From Salegentibacter sp. 24 (GTDB lineage Bacteria > Bacteroidota > Bacteroidia > Flavobacteriales > Flavobacteriaceae): 64,000 bases of DNA. Made by a program: the position numbers and the translations under genes. The stretch is taken from the NCBI RefSeq assembly GCF_004362395.1, contig NZ_SNWE01000010.1:1-64000 (forward strand), written 5' to 3'. A model generated the notes under the pieces. The model did no database searches. It saw only the letters and a list, made by a program, of their open reading frames with translations, and had not been told where the DNA came from. Below are positions 27,234 to 36,757 of the stretch, piece after piece. Every line of letters begins with the position of its first letter. Within the stretch, counting starts at the first letter, position 1.

Positions 27234-27255
27234 GAAGTAACTCTTTTTACGGCTG

Positions 27256-27263
27256 CAAATTTA
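27256..27263 (-). promoter_or_regulatory. -7 box TAAATTTG for the ccs fusion gene
   Basis: On the minus strand TAAATTTG lies about 23 bp upstream of the ATG at 27233, so a start site near 27249 would give a leader of about 16 nt. The -33 TTG is not clear. Confidence 0.45.
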
Positions 27264-27356
27264 AGGATTTTTAACGGTTTGCGAAGCTTAATTTAATGAC
27301 AATCTCTTACAGTAATGTTAATTTTATTGCCTCATTATTTTTAATAATTTAGCCCT

Positions 27357-28118
27357 ATGAAAAAAGTGGTGATTTTAGGTGCTGGAAATGTAGCTTTCCA
27401 TTTGTTAAAAGCCTTTTCTGAAGCGCAAAACACAAAGGTAATTCAGATGTACAATCACCGGAAAGAAAGCCTGAAATATTTTGAGCGTTTTACCCACACC
27501 ACAAGTAATATCAACAAGTTAAAATCTGCAGACTTTTATATTCTTGCCTTAAAAGATGATGTTATTCCAGAGATTGCTAAAACATTTAGACCTGTAAAGG
27601 GTATAGTTTTGCATACCTCTGGGGCGGTTGGTTTAACTGCCTTGCATAATCTTACTGATTACGGAGTATTTTATCCATTGCAAACCTTTTCAAAAAATAA
27701 AGCAGTAGATTTTTCGCAGATTCCGGTTTGTATTGAAGCTAATTCCCCTGAAAATTTAGAAAAAATTAAAAATCTAGGCTTAAATATTACCACCGATGTT
27801 CGAGAAATTAATTCTGAGCAGCGTAAAGCGCTACATCTTGCGGCGGTTTTTGTGAATAACTTCAGTAATCACTTATTTGCTATTGGAGCGGAGATTTGTG
27901 AAGATCACCAGGTCGATTTTAGCATCTTAAAACCACTTATTAAAGAAACGGCTTCCAAGATCGAAAGTTTAAAACCAGAAAAAGCTCAAACCGGTCCAGC
28001 ATTAAGAAATGACGAAAAAACAATTGCAGTGCATTTAGCGCTATTATCTAATAAACATCAGGATATTTACAGATTACTAACCCAATCTATTCAAGAATTA
28101 CATGGAAAAAAATTATAA
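27357..28118 (+). CDS. Rossmann-like / DUF2520 domain protein
   Basis: The 253-residue protein begins with a dinucleotide-binding motif, KKVVILGAGNVAFHLLKAF. The second half is a helical DUF2520-type domain (HLAAVFVNNFSNHLFAIGAEIC). It resembles NADP-dependent F420-reductase/6-phosphogluconate-dehydrogenase folds, but its substrate is unknown. The last 17 bp overlap the kdsC-like gene, so the two are translationally coupled in a flavobacterial operon with SMR, UbiA and Maf genes. Confidence 0.85.
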   Translation: MKKVVILGAGNVAFHLLKAFSEAQNTKVIQMYNHRKESLKYFERFTHTTSNINKLKSADFYILALKDDVIPEIAKTFRPVKGIVLHTSGAVGLTALHNLTDYGVFYPLQTFSKNKAVDFSQIPVCIEANSPENLEKIKNLGLNITTDVREINSEQRKALHLAAVFVNNFSNHLFAIGAEICEDHQVDFSILKPLIKETASKIESLKPEKAQTGPALRNDEKTIAVHLALLSNKHQDIYRLLTQSIQELHGKKL

Positions 28119-28614
28119 AGAATACTTAAATCAAATTAACACTTTTGTGTTTGATGTTGATGGCGTACTTACCGATGGGAGCATTCAGGTTAGTACTGCT
28201 GGAGATTTGCTTCGAACAATGAATATTAAAGATGGATATTCGCTTAAAGCAGCAAAAAATGCAGGTTATACGGTTTGTATAATTTCAGGAGGGAAAAATG
28301 AAGGGGTTAGAAAAAGGCTTAGAGATCTGGGAATTTCCGATATTTATCTGGGAGTTAACGATAAAGTAGAACAAATGGATGAATTCTTTGATATTTACCA
28401 AATTAAGGCTGAAAATGTTTTGTATATGGGAGACGATATCCCTGATTATTATCCAATGAAACTCGTTGGTTTGCCTTGCTGCCCGCAGGATGCCGTGGCC
28501 GAAGTAAAAGAGATCTCTAAATATGTCTCCCATAGAAAAGGCGGGAAAGGTTGTGTTCGAGATGTTATTGAGCAGGTAATGAAAGTCCAGGGAAAATGGA
28601 TTGAAATAAATTAA
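28102..28614 (+). CDS. kdsC: KdsC-type 3-deoxy-D-manno-octulosonate 8-phosphate phosphatase (HAD family)
   Basis: The 170-residue HAD phosphatase has motif I FVFDVDGVLTDGS (Asp18 nucleophile, Asp20), motif II in CIISGGKNEGV, and motif III/IV in YMGDDIPDYYPM. The absence of a large cap domain and the RKGGKGCVRDVIE C-terminal tail match KdsC. It would release phosphate from KDO-8-P to give KDO for LPS core synthesis. It overlaps the upstream DUF2520 gene and abuts the SMR gene directly (TAAATGAAC). Confidence 0.88.
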   Translation: MEKNYKEYLNQINTFVFDVDGVLTDGSIQVSTAGDLLRTMNIKDGYSLKAAKNAGYTVCIISGGKNEGVRKRLRDLGISDIYLGVNDKVEQMDEFFDIYQIKAENVLYMGDDIPDYYPMKLVGLPCCPQDAVAEVKEISKYVSHRKGGKGCVRDVIEQVMKVQGKWIEIN

Positions 28615-28941
28615 ATGAACTGGATATTACTTATTCTTGCCGGACTTTTTGAAGTCGGATTTGCTTTCTGTCTGGGAAAAACAAAGATGAGCACCGGGGG
28701 CAGTTCCAATCTTTGGTTTATTGGTTTTTTAGTTTCTTTGAGTATAAGTATGCTTTTGCTTTATAAAGCTACTCAAACCTTACCAATAGGTACCGCTTAT
28801 TCCGTTTGGACAGGAATTGGTGCGGTAGGAACGGTATTGCTTGGAATTTTTATTTTTAAAGAACCTGCAACTTTTTGGCGCATCTTCTTTTTAAGTACGC
28901 TTATTATTTCAATTGTCGGTCTAAAATTTGTCTCTGAATAA
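28615..28941 (+). CDS. SMR-family small multidrug/guanidinium exporter
   Basis: The 108-residue protein has four membrane helices, with the essential glutamate in helix 1 (ILAGLFEVGFAF, Glu13) and the SMR motif GTAYSVWTGIGAVGT. The pattern of helix 1 and the K-x-S-x-G segment recall the SugE/Gdx subgroup, which exports guanidinium, more than EmrE, but that call is tentative. It starts one base after the kdsC-like stop. Confidence 0.85.
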   Translation: MNWILLILAGLFEVGFAFCLGKTKMSTGGSSNLWFIGFLVSLSISMLLLYKATQTLPIGTAYSVWTGIGAVGTVLLGIFIFKEPATFWRIFFLSTLIISIVGLKFVSE

Positions 28942-28949
28942 TTCGTAAT

Positions 28950-29867
28950 ATGATTGCATACCTGAAGCTTATAAGGTGGTCAAACCTCATTTTTATAGCG
29001 CTCACTTTAATCCTGATAAAATTCTCTTTTTTTGAAGTATTTGGTGCCACAGTGATGCTGAGTACATTTGGCTACATCCTACTAATTCTGGCCACACTTT
29101 GTATTGCTGCCTCCGGATATGTCATCAATGATATTTATGATGTTCAGGCAGATAAAATTAATAAACCGGAAAATCTGATTATCGGAAATAAAATTTCTGA
29201 AAAAAAGGCTAACAATCTATTCATCGTTCTGAATATAATCGGAGTTACTATAGGCTTCTATCTTGCCAATTTACTTAACAGACCGGGTTTTGTGGCCATT
29301 TTTATTTTTTCCTCCGCATTGCTTTATTTGTATGCCAGCTATTTGAAGCAAATTCCGGTTTTAGGGAATATCTTAATAAGTTTATTGGTTGCTTTTGTAG
29401 TCTTATTACCGGCCATTTTTGAACTATTTCCCGCTATTTCATCTCAGAATAAGCAAATCCAGTCTTTACTTTTTTCCATCTTGCTTGATTATGCAGTCTT
29501 TGCATTTTTGGTAAATTTATTACGGGAAATGGTAAAAGATCAGGAAGATATAAAAGGGGATTATAACGTAGGATTAAAAACATTGCCTATTCTATTAGGT
29601 CATAATCGCACTAACAAAATTATTTTTCTAATCGGGATTTTACCCATAGCTGCCATTGCTTATTATAGTTATAAATATCTCTTTGCCAATTCTTTTTTGA
29701 TTATTTATACGCTTCTATTTATTGTTGCACCCCTGCTCTATTTTCAGGTGCGCATTTGGGAAGCTGGTAAGAAAAAACATTATTCCCACCTAAGCCTTAT
29801 ATTGAAATTCATTCTATTTTTTGGACTTATTTCCATCGGGCTTTATCAATTTTTATTCCGTGATTAG
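28950..29867 (+). CDS. UbiA-family prenyltransferase (geranylgeranylglycerol-phosphate transferase-like)
   Basis: The 305-residue protein has 8-9 membrane helices with the UbiA aspartate motif NDIYDVQADKINKPE (first Asp-rich loop) and a second motif DQEDIKGDYNVGLKTLP. UbiA members move an isoprenoid onto an acceptor in the membrane. This flavobacterial subgroup is commonly annotated as geranylgeranylglycerol-phosphate geranylgeranyltransferase, with true acceptor unknown. It sits in the DUF2520-kdsC-SMR-UbiA-Maf operon. Confidence 0.85.
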   Translation: MIAYLKLIRWSNLIFIALTLILIKFSFFEVFGATVMLSTFGYILLILATLCIAASGYVINDIYDVQADKINKPENLIIGNKISEKKANNLFIVLNIIGVTIGFYLANLLNRPGFVAIFIFSSALLYLYASYLKQIPVLGNILISLLVAFVVLLPAIFELFPAISSQNKQIQSLLFSILLDYAVFAFLVNLLREMVKDQEDIKGDYNVGLKTLPILLGHNRTNKIIFLIGILPIAAIAYYSYKYLFANSFLIIYTLLFIVAPLLYFQVRIWEAGKKKHYSHLSLILKFILFFGLISIGLYQFLFRD

Positions 29868-29920
29868 AACAAAACCGAACGGCAAAATAAGTTAATATCC
29901 AATAGTTTAATAAAATTTTT

Positions 29921-30511
29921 ATGTTAAAGGAACTTCTGAAAAATAAAGAAATTATTCTTGCCTCCGGCTCACCAAGGCGCCAACAATTATTTAAAGATTT
30001 AGATATTCCCTTTAGGTCTGATGTTAGGCCGGTCAAGGAAGTCTGCCCTGCTTACCTTAAAAAACAGGAAATAACCGATTTTTTAGCGCAATTAAAAGCT
30101 GAAGCCTTTCAAAACGAATTACAATCGAATCAGATATTAATAACAAGTGACACTATTGTGTACAACGATAATTCTGCGATGGGAAAGCCAGAAACCCTGG
30201 CCCAGGCCAAAGACATGCTGGAGTCGCTATCAGGGAAAACCCATAGTGTTTTTACTTCGGTTTGTTTTTCTACACACCAAGGTCAATCGACGGTAAATTG
30301 CGAAACCAAAGTTACGTTTAAAGAACTTACCTCCGAAGAGATTAATTATTACGTAGAGAATTTCAAACCCTTTGATAAAGCCGGTGGCTATGCTATTCAG
30401 GAATGGATTGGACTTATTGGGATCACCAATATAGAAGGTAGTTATTTTAATGTTGTGGGATTGCCAACTCACCTGGTGTACAATGAACTAATTAATTTAT
30501 GTAATTCATAA
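29921..30511 (+). CDS. maf: Maf-like nucleoside triphosphate pyrophosphatase
   Basis: The 196-residue protein begins with the Maf signature ILASGSPRRQQLFKDLDIPF. It has the conserved ITSDTIVYNDNSAMGKPETLAQA and the later FDKAGGYAIQEWIG. Maf proteins hydrolyse non-canonical or canonical NTPs (dTTP/UTP or m7GTP) to monophosphates and pyrophosphate and have been linked to septum inhibition. It is the last gene of the tight operon; a 152-bp gap follows. Confidence 0.93.
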   Translation: MLKELLKNKEIILASGSPRRQQLFKDLDIPFRSDVRPVKEVCPAYLKKQEITDFLAQLKAEAFQNELQSNQILITSDTIVYNDNSAMGKPETLAQAKDMLESLSGKTHSVFTSVCFSTHQGQSTVNCETKVTFKELTSEEINYYVENFKPFDKAGGYAIQEWIGLIGITNIEGSYFNVVGLPTHLVYNELINLCNS

Positions 30512-30663
30512 GTGTAACATACTGTTTTTATTTACATTGAATTAGTTTATATAAAGTATCACATTAATTATAAATTTCGGGTAAAAATATTGAATTCACT
30601 TTAATTTTATAGTTCAATATTACTTTTAAAAAGTACCTTTATACAAAAAAAAAGAGCATCAAT

Positions 30664-31203
30664 ATGTATGAAGTTTTTTTCCACTACAGAACTGAAATCA
30701 CCTATACTATAGTAACGATTTTATTATTGTTAATAGTTCAGTTATTATTGAAGAAAGCAGCTCACAGGGTTGGAAAACGCAGTGAAATAAACTTTACCAG
30801 AACCAGACTGATGTTTCAATACATCAATATTCTCATTCTCATTATTGCGGTTTTTCTTTTAGCTATTGCCTGGGGAATGGGACTAACTGAGCTCTCCCTT
30901 ATTTTTTCCTCTGTTTTTGCAGTAATTGGTGTAGCGCTTTTTGCGGTATGGTCTATTCTTAGTAATATTACATCCGGAGTAATTCTTTTCTTTTCCTTTC
31001 CATACAAAATTGGTGATAAAATAAAGATCCACGATAAGGATATGCCTATTGAAGCTATTATTGAAGATATTAAGGCTTTTCATTTACATCTGAGAACCTT
31101 AGATGGTGAACTCATCACATATCCTAATAACTTAATTCTACAAAAAGCAGTTTCTCTAGTGGCAAAAGATGTTTACCTGGATGAGGATAAAAGTAACCTT
31201 TAA
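30664..31203 (+). CDS. Small MscS-type mechanosensitive channel
   Basis: The 179-residue protein has three membrane helices. The last is Gly/Ala rich (VFAVIGVALFAVWSILSNIT) and followed by SGVILFFSFPYKIGDKI and a short beta domain, the pore helix and MscS domain order. It lacks the long cytoplasmic cage of E. coli MscS and ends soon after the beta domain, as in many short Bacteroidota members. It would release solutes on osmotic downshock. Confidence 0.85.
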   Translation: MYEVFFHYRTEITYTIVTILLLLIVQLLLKKAAHRVGKRSEINFTRTRLMFQYINILILIIAVFLLAIAWGMGLTELSLIFSSVFAVIGVALFAVWSILSNITSGVILFFSFPYKIGDKIKIHDKDMPIEAIIEDIKAFHLHLRTLDGELITYPNNLILQKAVSLVAKDVYLDEDKSNL

Positions 31204-31247
31204 GCGTTAAAGCAATTAAAATCCTATCTTCAGGCGGGGAAAGTTTT

Positions 31248-31255
31248 TATATTTG
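31248..31255 (+). promoter_or_regulatory. -7 box TATATTTG for the PIG-L gene
   Basis: TATATTTG fits TAnnTTTG. The start site would lie near 31262, between the TTG at 31253 and the ATG at 31283, so it supports the ATG at 31283 as the true start. No clear -33 TTG. Confidence 0.45.
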
Positions 31256-31282
31256 GTTTTCTCAATAATCGCCCTGAAATTT

Positions 31283-33769
31283 ATGCGCAAACTAATTAGT
31301 TTCCTTTTTTGTTTTTTCCTGTTGAATATACAAGCACAGGAACCCGAAAAATTAAATGCTACTGAAATATTTCAGGAAATTAAAAAGCTTAATTTTTTAG
31401 GATCAGTTTTATACATTGGTGCACATCCCGATGACGAGAATACTCGGTTGATCTCTTTTTTTTCGAATAAAAAGAATGCCAGAACAGCTTATTTATCGTT
31501 AACCCGAGGGGATGGTGGTCAAAATCTAATTGGCCCAGAATTAAGAGAACAACTAGGAATTATTAGAACGCAGGAATTGTTGGCAGCCAGGCGTATTGAT
31601 GGAGGAGAACAGTTCTTTACCCGCGCCAATGATTTTGGATACTCCAAAACACCTGAAGAAACTTTAGAAATTTGGGATAAGGAACAAGTGCTAAGTGATG
31701 TGGTATGGATAATAAGAAATTTTAAACCAGATGTAATCATAAACCGCTTTGATCATCGTACTCCTGGCTCTACCCACGGACACCATACCGCTTCTGCTCT
31801 CCTAAGCCTGGAAGCTTTCGAAGCAGCTGCAAATCCTAGTAAATTTTCGGAGCAATTAAAATTCACCCAACCTCATAAAACCAACAGACTCTTTTTTAAT
31901 ACTTCTCCCTGGTTTTATGACAGCCAAGAAGCATTTAAAGAGGCCAGCAAAGATCAATTTATAGGTTTTGATACTGGAGTTTATTTTCCGCTGCTCGGAC
32001 TTTCAAACCCTGAAATTTCCGCATTAAGCCGAAGTCAGCATCAATCACAAGGTTTTGGCAGTAGCGGTTCGCGAGGTCGGCAAATGGAATATTTGGAACC
32101 TATAAAAGGCGATTCGACTCACACTGGTATTTTTGAAGGTATTAATACTTCCTGGGATAAATTAAATGGTGGTGGAGAAATTGGTAAAATCCTGACTGAA
32201 GTCCAAGAAAGTTATAATTTTAAAGACCCTGCCGCAAGTTTACCAAAACTGCTGGAAGCCTATAAGTTGATTCAGGGATTGCCAAATGAGCATTGGCGGG
32301 AATTAAAGACCAAAGAAATCAAAGACATTATTTATGCCAGCGCGGGTCTGTTTTTAGAGGCCGTGTCTTCACAGCCTTCAGCTACTCCAAAAGATAGCCT
32401 CAAGGTAAATCTGGAGGCAATAAATCGTTCCAGTTACCCTATTGAATTAACTGAGGTAAGCTTAAATCCGAACGATGTTGAAATTCAGCCCAATGTGAGC
32501 TTAATTGAAAATCAAGACTGGCATTTGGAAACAAATTTAAAACTTTCTGAAAATATCCCCTACACCACCCCTTACTGGCTGAAGCAAGATTCTGGTAATG
32601 GTATGTATAAAGTTGCAGATCAAAAATTAATTGGGTTACCTGAAACACCGAAACTTGCTAAGGCTATTTTCTCTCTGAAATTTGAAGATGATATTAGCAT
32701 AAATTTTGAAAAACCCATTGTTTATAAATATAATGATCCTGTTCTAGGCGAAACCTATCAGCCTTTTGAGATTATTCCCAAAGTTTCGCTCGTCTTTGAG
32801 GATGATGTAATGATATTTGAAAACGAAGATTCAAAAACGATTAAGGTAAAAATCACCTCAGGAAAAGCTAATGTTCAAGGATTGCTTAGCCTTAGCGCAG
32901 GAAAGGGATGGAAAATCACTCCGGAAAATCATAAATTTCAGCTTCAGCAAAAAGGAAGTTCTACAACCGTTTTTTTTCATGTTAAGCCGCCGCAAGAACA
33001 GGATGAAACTTTTATAATACCCACCGCCACAGTTGATGGAAAGGAATTTTCAGAAAAATCCGTAACTATAGAATACGAACATATTCCAAAGCAAAACCTG
33101 GTAGTGCCATCAAAACTAAAAGCGGTCCGCCTGGAGATCGAAAAGAAAGGGAAATTGATCGGCTATATTGATGGCGCCGGTGATGTGGTTTCAGAAAGTC
33201 TCGAGCAAATTGGATACAAGGTTAACAAGCTCAATGTCTCTTCCATTTCACAGACTTCACTTGAAAAATATGATGCTGTAGTAATGGGAATTCGTGCTTT
33301 AAATACGGTGGAAGCCTTAAAATATAAGTACGAGTTGCTTTTTGATTATGTACATAATGGCGGCAATCTTATAGTGCAGTATAATACAAATCGAGGTTTA
33401 GTAACTGAAAATATCTCTCCCTTTACCCTGGAACTCTCGCGTGACCGAGTAACAGATGAAATGGCAGAAGTTGAGTTTTTGGCAGAAACCCACCCTGTTT
33501 TAAATTCACCCAATACAATCACTAACAATGATTTTAATAACTGGGTTCAGGAACGAGGACTTTATTTCCCGGAATCCTGGAGTGAAGAATTTACGGCTAT
33601 CCTGTCGATGAACGATAAAAATGAAACGCCAAAAAATGGTAGTTTATTGGTAGCAAAATATGGGCAAGGCTATTTTATTTATACAGGCCTTAGTTTTTTT
33701 AGACAGTTCCCTGAAGGGGTTCCAGGTGCTTACAGGCTATTTGCCAATATGATTTCAATTGGAAAGTAA
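31283..33769 (+). CDS. PIG-L/LmbE-family deacetylase with C-terminal GATase-like domain
   Basis: Starting at the ATG at 31283, the product has about 828 residues. It has a signal peptide (RKLISFLFCFFLLNIQAQ) and a PIG-L/LmbE zinc deacetylase domain whose metal ligands are in GAHPDDENTR and STHGHHTAS. A middle beta-sandwich region follows, and a C-terminal segment (from about 640: GYIDGAGDVVSESLEQIGY, YDAVVMGIRALN) looks like a ThuA/GATase1-like fold. These proteins probably remove N-acetyl groups from sugar conjugates in the periplasm. The stop TAA overlaps the ATG of the next small gene (TAATG), so the two are coupled. Confidence 0.85.
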   Translation: MRKLISFLFCFFLLNIQAQEPEKLNATEIFQEIKKLNFLGSVLYIGAHPDDENTRLISFFSNKKNARTAYLSLTRGDGGQNLIGPELREQLGIIRTQELLAARRIDGGEQFFTRANDFGYSKTPEETLEIWDKEQVLSDVVWIIRNFKPDVIINRFDHRTPGSTHGHHTASALLSLEAFEAAANPSKFSEQLKFTQPHKTNRLFFNTSPWFYDSQEAFKEASKDQFIGFDTGVYFPLLGLSNPEISALSRSQHQSQGFGSSGSRGRQMEYLEPIKGDSTHTGIFEGINTSWDKLNGGGEIGKILTEVQESYNFKDPAASLPKLLEAYKLIQGLPNEHWRELKTKEIKDIIYASAGLFLEAVSSQPSATPKDSLKVNLEAINRSSYPIELTEVSLNPNDVEIQPNVSLIENQDWHLETNLKLSENIPYTTPYWLKQDSGNGMYKVADQKLIGLPETPKLAKAIFSLKFEDDISINFEKPIVYKYNDPVLGETYQPFEIIPKVSLVFEDDVMIFENEDSKTIKVKITSGKANVQGLLSLSAGKGWKITPENHKFQLQQKGSSTTVFFHVKPPQEQDETFIIPTATVDGKEFSEKSVTIEYEHIPKQNLVVPSKLKAVRLEIEKKGKLIGYIDGAGDVVSESLEQIGYKVNKLNVSSISQTSLEKYDAVVMGIRALNTVEALKYKYELLFDYVHNGGNLIVQYNTNRGLVTENISPFTLELSRDRVTDEMAEVEFLAETHPVLNSPNTITNNDFNNWVQERGLYFPESWSEEFTAILSMNDKNETPKNGSLLVAKYGQGYFIYTGLSFFRQFPEGVPGAYRLFANMISIGK

Positions 33770-33876
33770 TGAAGAAACTCGAAAAATTTTCCTGGAAAAA
33801 ATCATATACTTTCGTCCTTTTAGCCAACGCTGCGTACGTAATCATTTTTTATTTTATAATGTCACAATTCACCTAA
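33769..33876 (+). CDS. 35-residue single-span membrane protein between PIG-L and SSS genes
   Basis: A short frame of 36 codons including stop, starting with the ATG that overlaps the PIG-L stop codon by one base, and ending one base before the ATG of the symporter. Product: MKKLEKFSWKKSYTFVLL, then ANAAYVIIFYFIMSQFT. The N-terminus is basic and the rest forms one membrane helix. The perfect fit between two genes, with overlap on one side and a 1-bp gap on the other, suggests a translated gene in one operon. It may be an accessory subunit of the symporter, by analogy with small partners of other transporters. The family is not known to me. Confidence 0.72.
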   Translation: MKKLEKFSWKKSYTFVLLANAAYVIIFYFIMSQFT

Positions 33877-33877
33877 T

Positions 33878-35584
33878 ATGCAATTAATAGATTGGCTGGT
33901 TCTTCTTGGTACACTTGCTTTTATAGTTATTTATGGCATATATAAAACCAGAAAAAAACAAGGTGCCGAGGATTATATTCGTGGTGGTAATGATACGCGT
34001 TGGTGGACAATTGGTCTTTCTACTATGGCAACTCAAGCCAGTGCCATAACTTTTCTTTCAACCCCGGGCCAGGCCTTTCACGATGGAATGGGTTTTGTGC
34101 AATTTTATTTTGGACTGCCTTTGGCCATGGTAGTAGTTTGTATGTTTTTTATCCACATTTATAAAAGATTGAATGTCTATACTGCTTACCAATATTTGGA
34201 ATCCCGCTTCGATAGAAAAACCAGGACTTTAACGGCTTTTTTATTTTTAGTTCAGCGAGGACTAGCCGCTGGATTAACCATTTTTGCACCTGCAATTATC
34301 CTATCGGCGGTTTTGGGCTGGAATCTTTCAGGACTAACGATTCTTATTGGTTCTTTAGTAATTATTTATACTGTTGCCGGTGGAACCAAAGCGGTAAATG
34401 TAACTCACAAGCAACAAATGGCCGTGATCCTAACTGGAATGTTTGCTGCGTTTTTTATTATTTTGAGCTATTTGCCTGAAAATATAAGCTTTAATAATGC
34501 ACTTGAAATTGCGGGTGCCAGTGGTAAAATGGATATTCTGGATTTTTCATTAGATTTTGAAAACCGCTATACAGTCTGGAGCGGAATTATTGGCGGAGGC
34601 TTTTTGGCGCTTTCCTATTTCGGGACCGATCAAAGCCAGGTGCAGCGATATTTAGGTGGAAGATCTGTAAGAGAAAGTAGAAAGGGAATGATTATGAATG
34701 GTCTACTAAAAGTACCATTACAATTTTTTATTTTACTCGTTGGGGTAATGGTTTTTGTATTTTATCAATTCAACAATGCTCCTCTGAACTTCAATCCTGC
34801 TGCCACGCAGACTGTTCTGAATTCTGATTATCAAAATCAATATGAAGATCTGATGCTAAAACACGAAAGACTGCAGCAGAGAAAACAGAATTTGCATCTG
34901 GAATTTGCAGAAGCCAATAATTTTTCCTCTGAAAATAACTCAACATATCGCCAAAACCTCTCCTCCCTGAATGCTTCCGAGCAAATACTGAGAAAAAAAG
35001 CACGGACCTTAATAGATGCTTCAGATAAGGAAGCTGAAAGTAACGATAAAGATTATATTTTCATTCATTTTATACTGAACAACCTGCCTCGCGGCTTAAT
35101 AGGTCTGCTACTTGCGGTCATTCTTTCCGCAGCCATGTCTTCTACCGCATCTGAATTAAATGCATTGTCCTCTACCACTACCATAGATTTATATAAAAGA
35201 AGTCGAAAAACCGAAAAACCTGATGAGCATTACGTAAAGGCATCAAAGTGGTTTACCTTACTATGGGGAGCTATAGCCATCGCATTTGCAAGTGTGGCTA
35301 ATTTGTTTGACAACCTTATACAGCTCGTCAATATTATCGGTTCTATTTTTTATGGAAATGTTTTAGGAATATTTTTACTCGCATTTTTTATAAAATTCGT
35401 AAATAGTAATTCGGTATTTGTTGCAGCCATAATTACTCAGATTATAATTATAATTCTCTTTGAATTCGACATTATGCCTTATTTATGGCTAAATTTAGTG
35501 GGATGTTTGCTGGTTATCACCCTTGCTTTGTTTTTGGAACTATTTTTAAAAACACCCTCACATAAAATTAAAGAAAGTTCATAA
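33878..35584 (+). CDS. Sodium:solute symporter (SSS family)
   Basis: The 568-residue protein has about 13 membrane helices. It has the SSS opening DYIRGGNDTRWWTIGLSTMA and the conserved VAGGTKAVNVTHKQQ and GTDQSQVQRYLGG. A cytoplasmic or periplasmic insert at about 310-400 is polar and unusual for a minimal SSS protein. It probably imports a sugar, amino acid or similar solute with sodium. Its operon partners (PIG-L deacetylase and the 35-residue protein) suggest an N-acetyl sugar derivative, which is inference only. Confidence 0.9.
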   Translation: MQLIDWLVLLGTLAFIVIYGIYKTRKKQGAEDYIRGGNDTRWWTIGLSTMATQASAITFLSTPGQAFHDGMGFVQFYFGLPLAMVVVCMFFIHIYKRLNVYTAYQYLESRFDRKTRTLTAFLFLVQRGLAAGLTIFAPAIILSAVLGWNLSGLTILIGSLVIIYTVAGGTKAVNVTHKQQMAVILTGMFAAFFIILSYLPENISFNNALEIAGASGKMDILDFSLDFENRYTVWSGIIGGGFLALSYFGTDQSQVQRYLGGRSVRESRKGMIMNGLLKVPLQFFILLVGVMVFVFYQFNNAPLNFNPAATQTVLNSDYQNQYEDLMLKHERLQQRKQNLHLEFAEANNFSSENNSTYRQNLSSLNASEQILRKKARTLIDASDKEAESNDKDYIFIHFILNNLPRGLIGLLLAVILSAAMSSTASELNALSSTTTIDLYKRSRKTEKPDEHYVKASKWFTLLWGAIAIAFASVANLFDNLIQLVNIIGSIFYGNVLGIFLLAFFIKFVNSNSVFVAAIITQIIIIILFEFDIMPYLWLNLVGCLLVITLALFLELFLKTPSHKIKESS

Positions 35585-35759
35585 TTGACAGCTTAGTAAA
35601 TTTCTATATAGGTCTTTATATTTTTTGCAACGATACAGGTGGAAATACTGGAATAAAAGTCTACTAAGCCATCAAAGGGCAACTTTAAATTAAACTATTT
35701 GTTCAGTATTTTTAGGATCATTTATAAATAAACAGCCTTTCGAGGCTAAATATTGAAAT

Positions 35760-36728
35760 ATGAAAAAAATAAAATGGGGAATTCTTGGCCTGGGAAAAAT
35801 AGCAGGAAAATTCGCAACCGGATTAAAGGATGTTGAAGGAGCCGAACTTTATGCCGTAGCTAGCCGTTCTAAAGACAAAGCCGAAGCCTTTGCAAAAGAA
35901 CATAAGGCTACCAAATTATTCTCTAGCTACCAGGCCATGTTGGAAGATAAGGAATTGGAAGTAGTTTATATCGCCACTCCGCACGTTTTTCATCATCAAC
36001 AAAGCCTTCTTTGCTTGGACCATAAAAAGGCAGTTTTATGCGAAAAGCCTTTTGCTATGAATAAAAAACAAGTGGAAGAAATGATCGCTAAAGCCAAGAA
36101 GGAAAACATATTTCTAATGGAAGCCATGTGGACGCAATTTCTTCCGCATTTTCAGTTTGTATTAGATCAAATTAAATCGAAAAAATACGGTGAAATCAAA
36201 AATTTAAAAGCGGATTTCGGATTTCCTGCTCCTGTAGATTTAGATAAGAGACTTTACAATAAAAACCTTGGTGGTGGCAGTTTACTGGATATTGGTATTT
36301 ATCCAATTTTTATGGCGATGAGTACCCTGGGAATTCCAGAGAAAATTCAGGCAACTGCTAAATTTCATCAGTCGGGCATCGATGAAGAAACCAATATGAT
36401 TTTTGAATATAAAAATGGAGTGGAGGCTGAATTAAACAGTTCTATTGTAAGACAAACTCCCACTCAGGCGGTTATTCAGTTTGAAAAAGCAACAATTATC
36501 CTTAACACAAGATTTCACGAACCCACAAACATAAGGATACAAACTCCTGCAGGGGAAGAAATCAAAGAATTTGAAGTCCATTCCAACGGTTATAATTTTG
36601 AAGCACAACACGTACAAAAAATGCTTTTAGAGGGAAAAACTGAAAGTTCCGAAATGACTTTTGAAAAAAGCCTGCAATTAATTGACCTCCTGGATAAAGT
36701 TAGGTACAGAATTGGATTGAAATACTAG
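35760..36728 (+). CDS. Gfo/Idh/MocA-family NAD(P) oxidoreductase
   Basis: The 322-residue protein opens with the Rossmann motif WGILGLGKIAGKFATGL. It has the EKP motif (CEKPFAMN, 95-97) and the C-terminal beta-sheet domain with GGGSLLDIGIYPIF. These enzymes oxidise or reduce sugars, inositols or dihydrodiols; this one resembles the trans-1,2-dihydrobenzenediol dehydrogenase-like subgroup. It is separated from the symporter by 175 bp and probably has its own promoter. Confidence 0.9.
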   Translation: MKKIKWGILGLGKIAGKFATGLKDVEGAELYAVASRSKDKAEAFAKEHKATKLFSSYQAMLEDKELEVVYIATPHVFHHQQSLLCLDHKKAVLCEKPFAMNKKQVEEMIAKAKKENIFLMEAMWTQFLPHFQFVLDQIKSKKYGEIKNLKADFGFPAPVDLDKRLYNKNLGGGSLLDIGIYPIFMAMSTLGIPEKIQATAKFHQSGIDEETNMIFEYKNGVEAELNSSIVRQTPTQAVIQFEKATIILNTRFHEPTNIRIQTPAGEEIKEFEVHSNGYNFEAQHVQKMLLEGKTESSEMTFEKSLQLIDLLDKVRYRIGLKY

Positions 36729-36757
36729 AATTTATGAACACAAAAATCAACCTCTTT

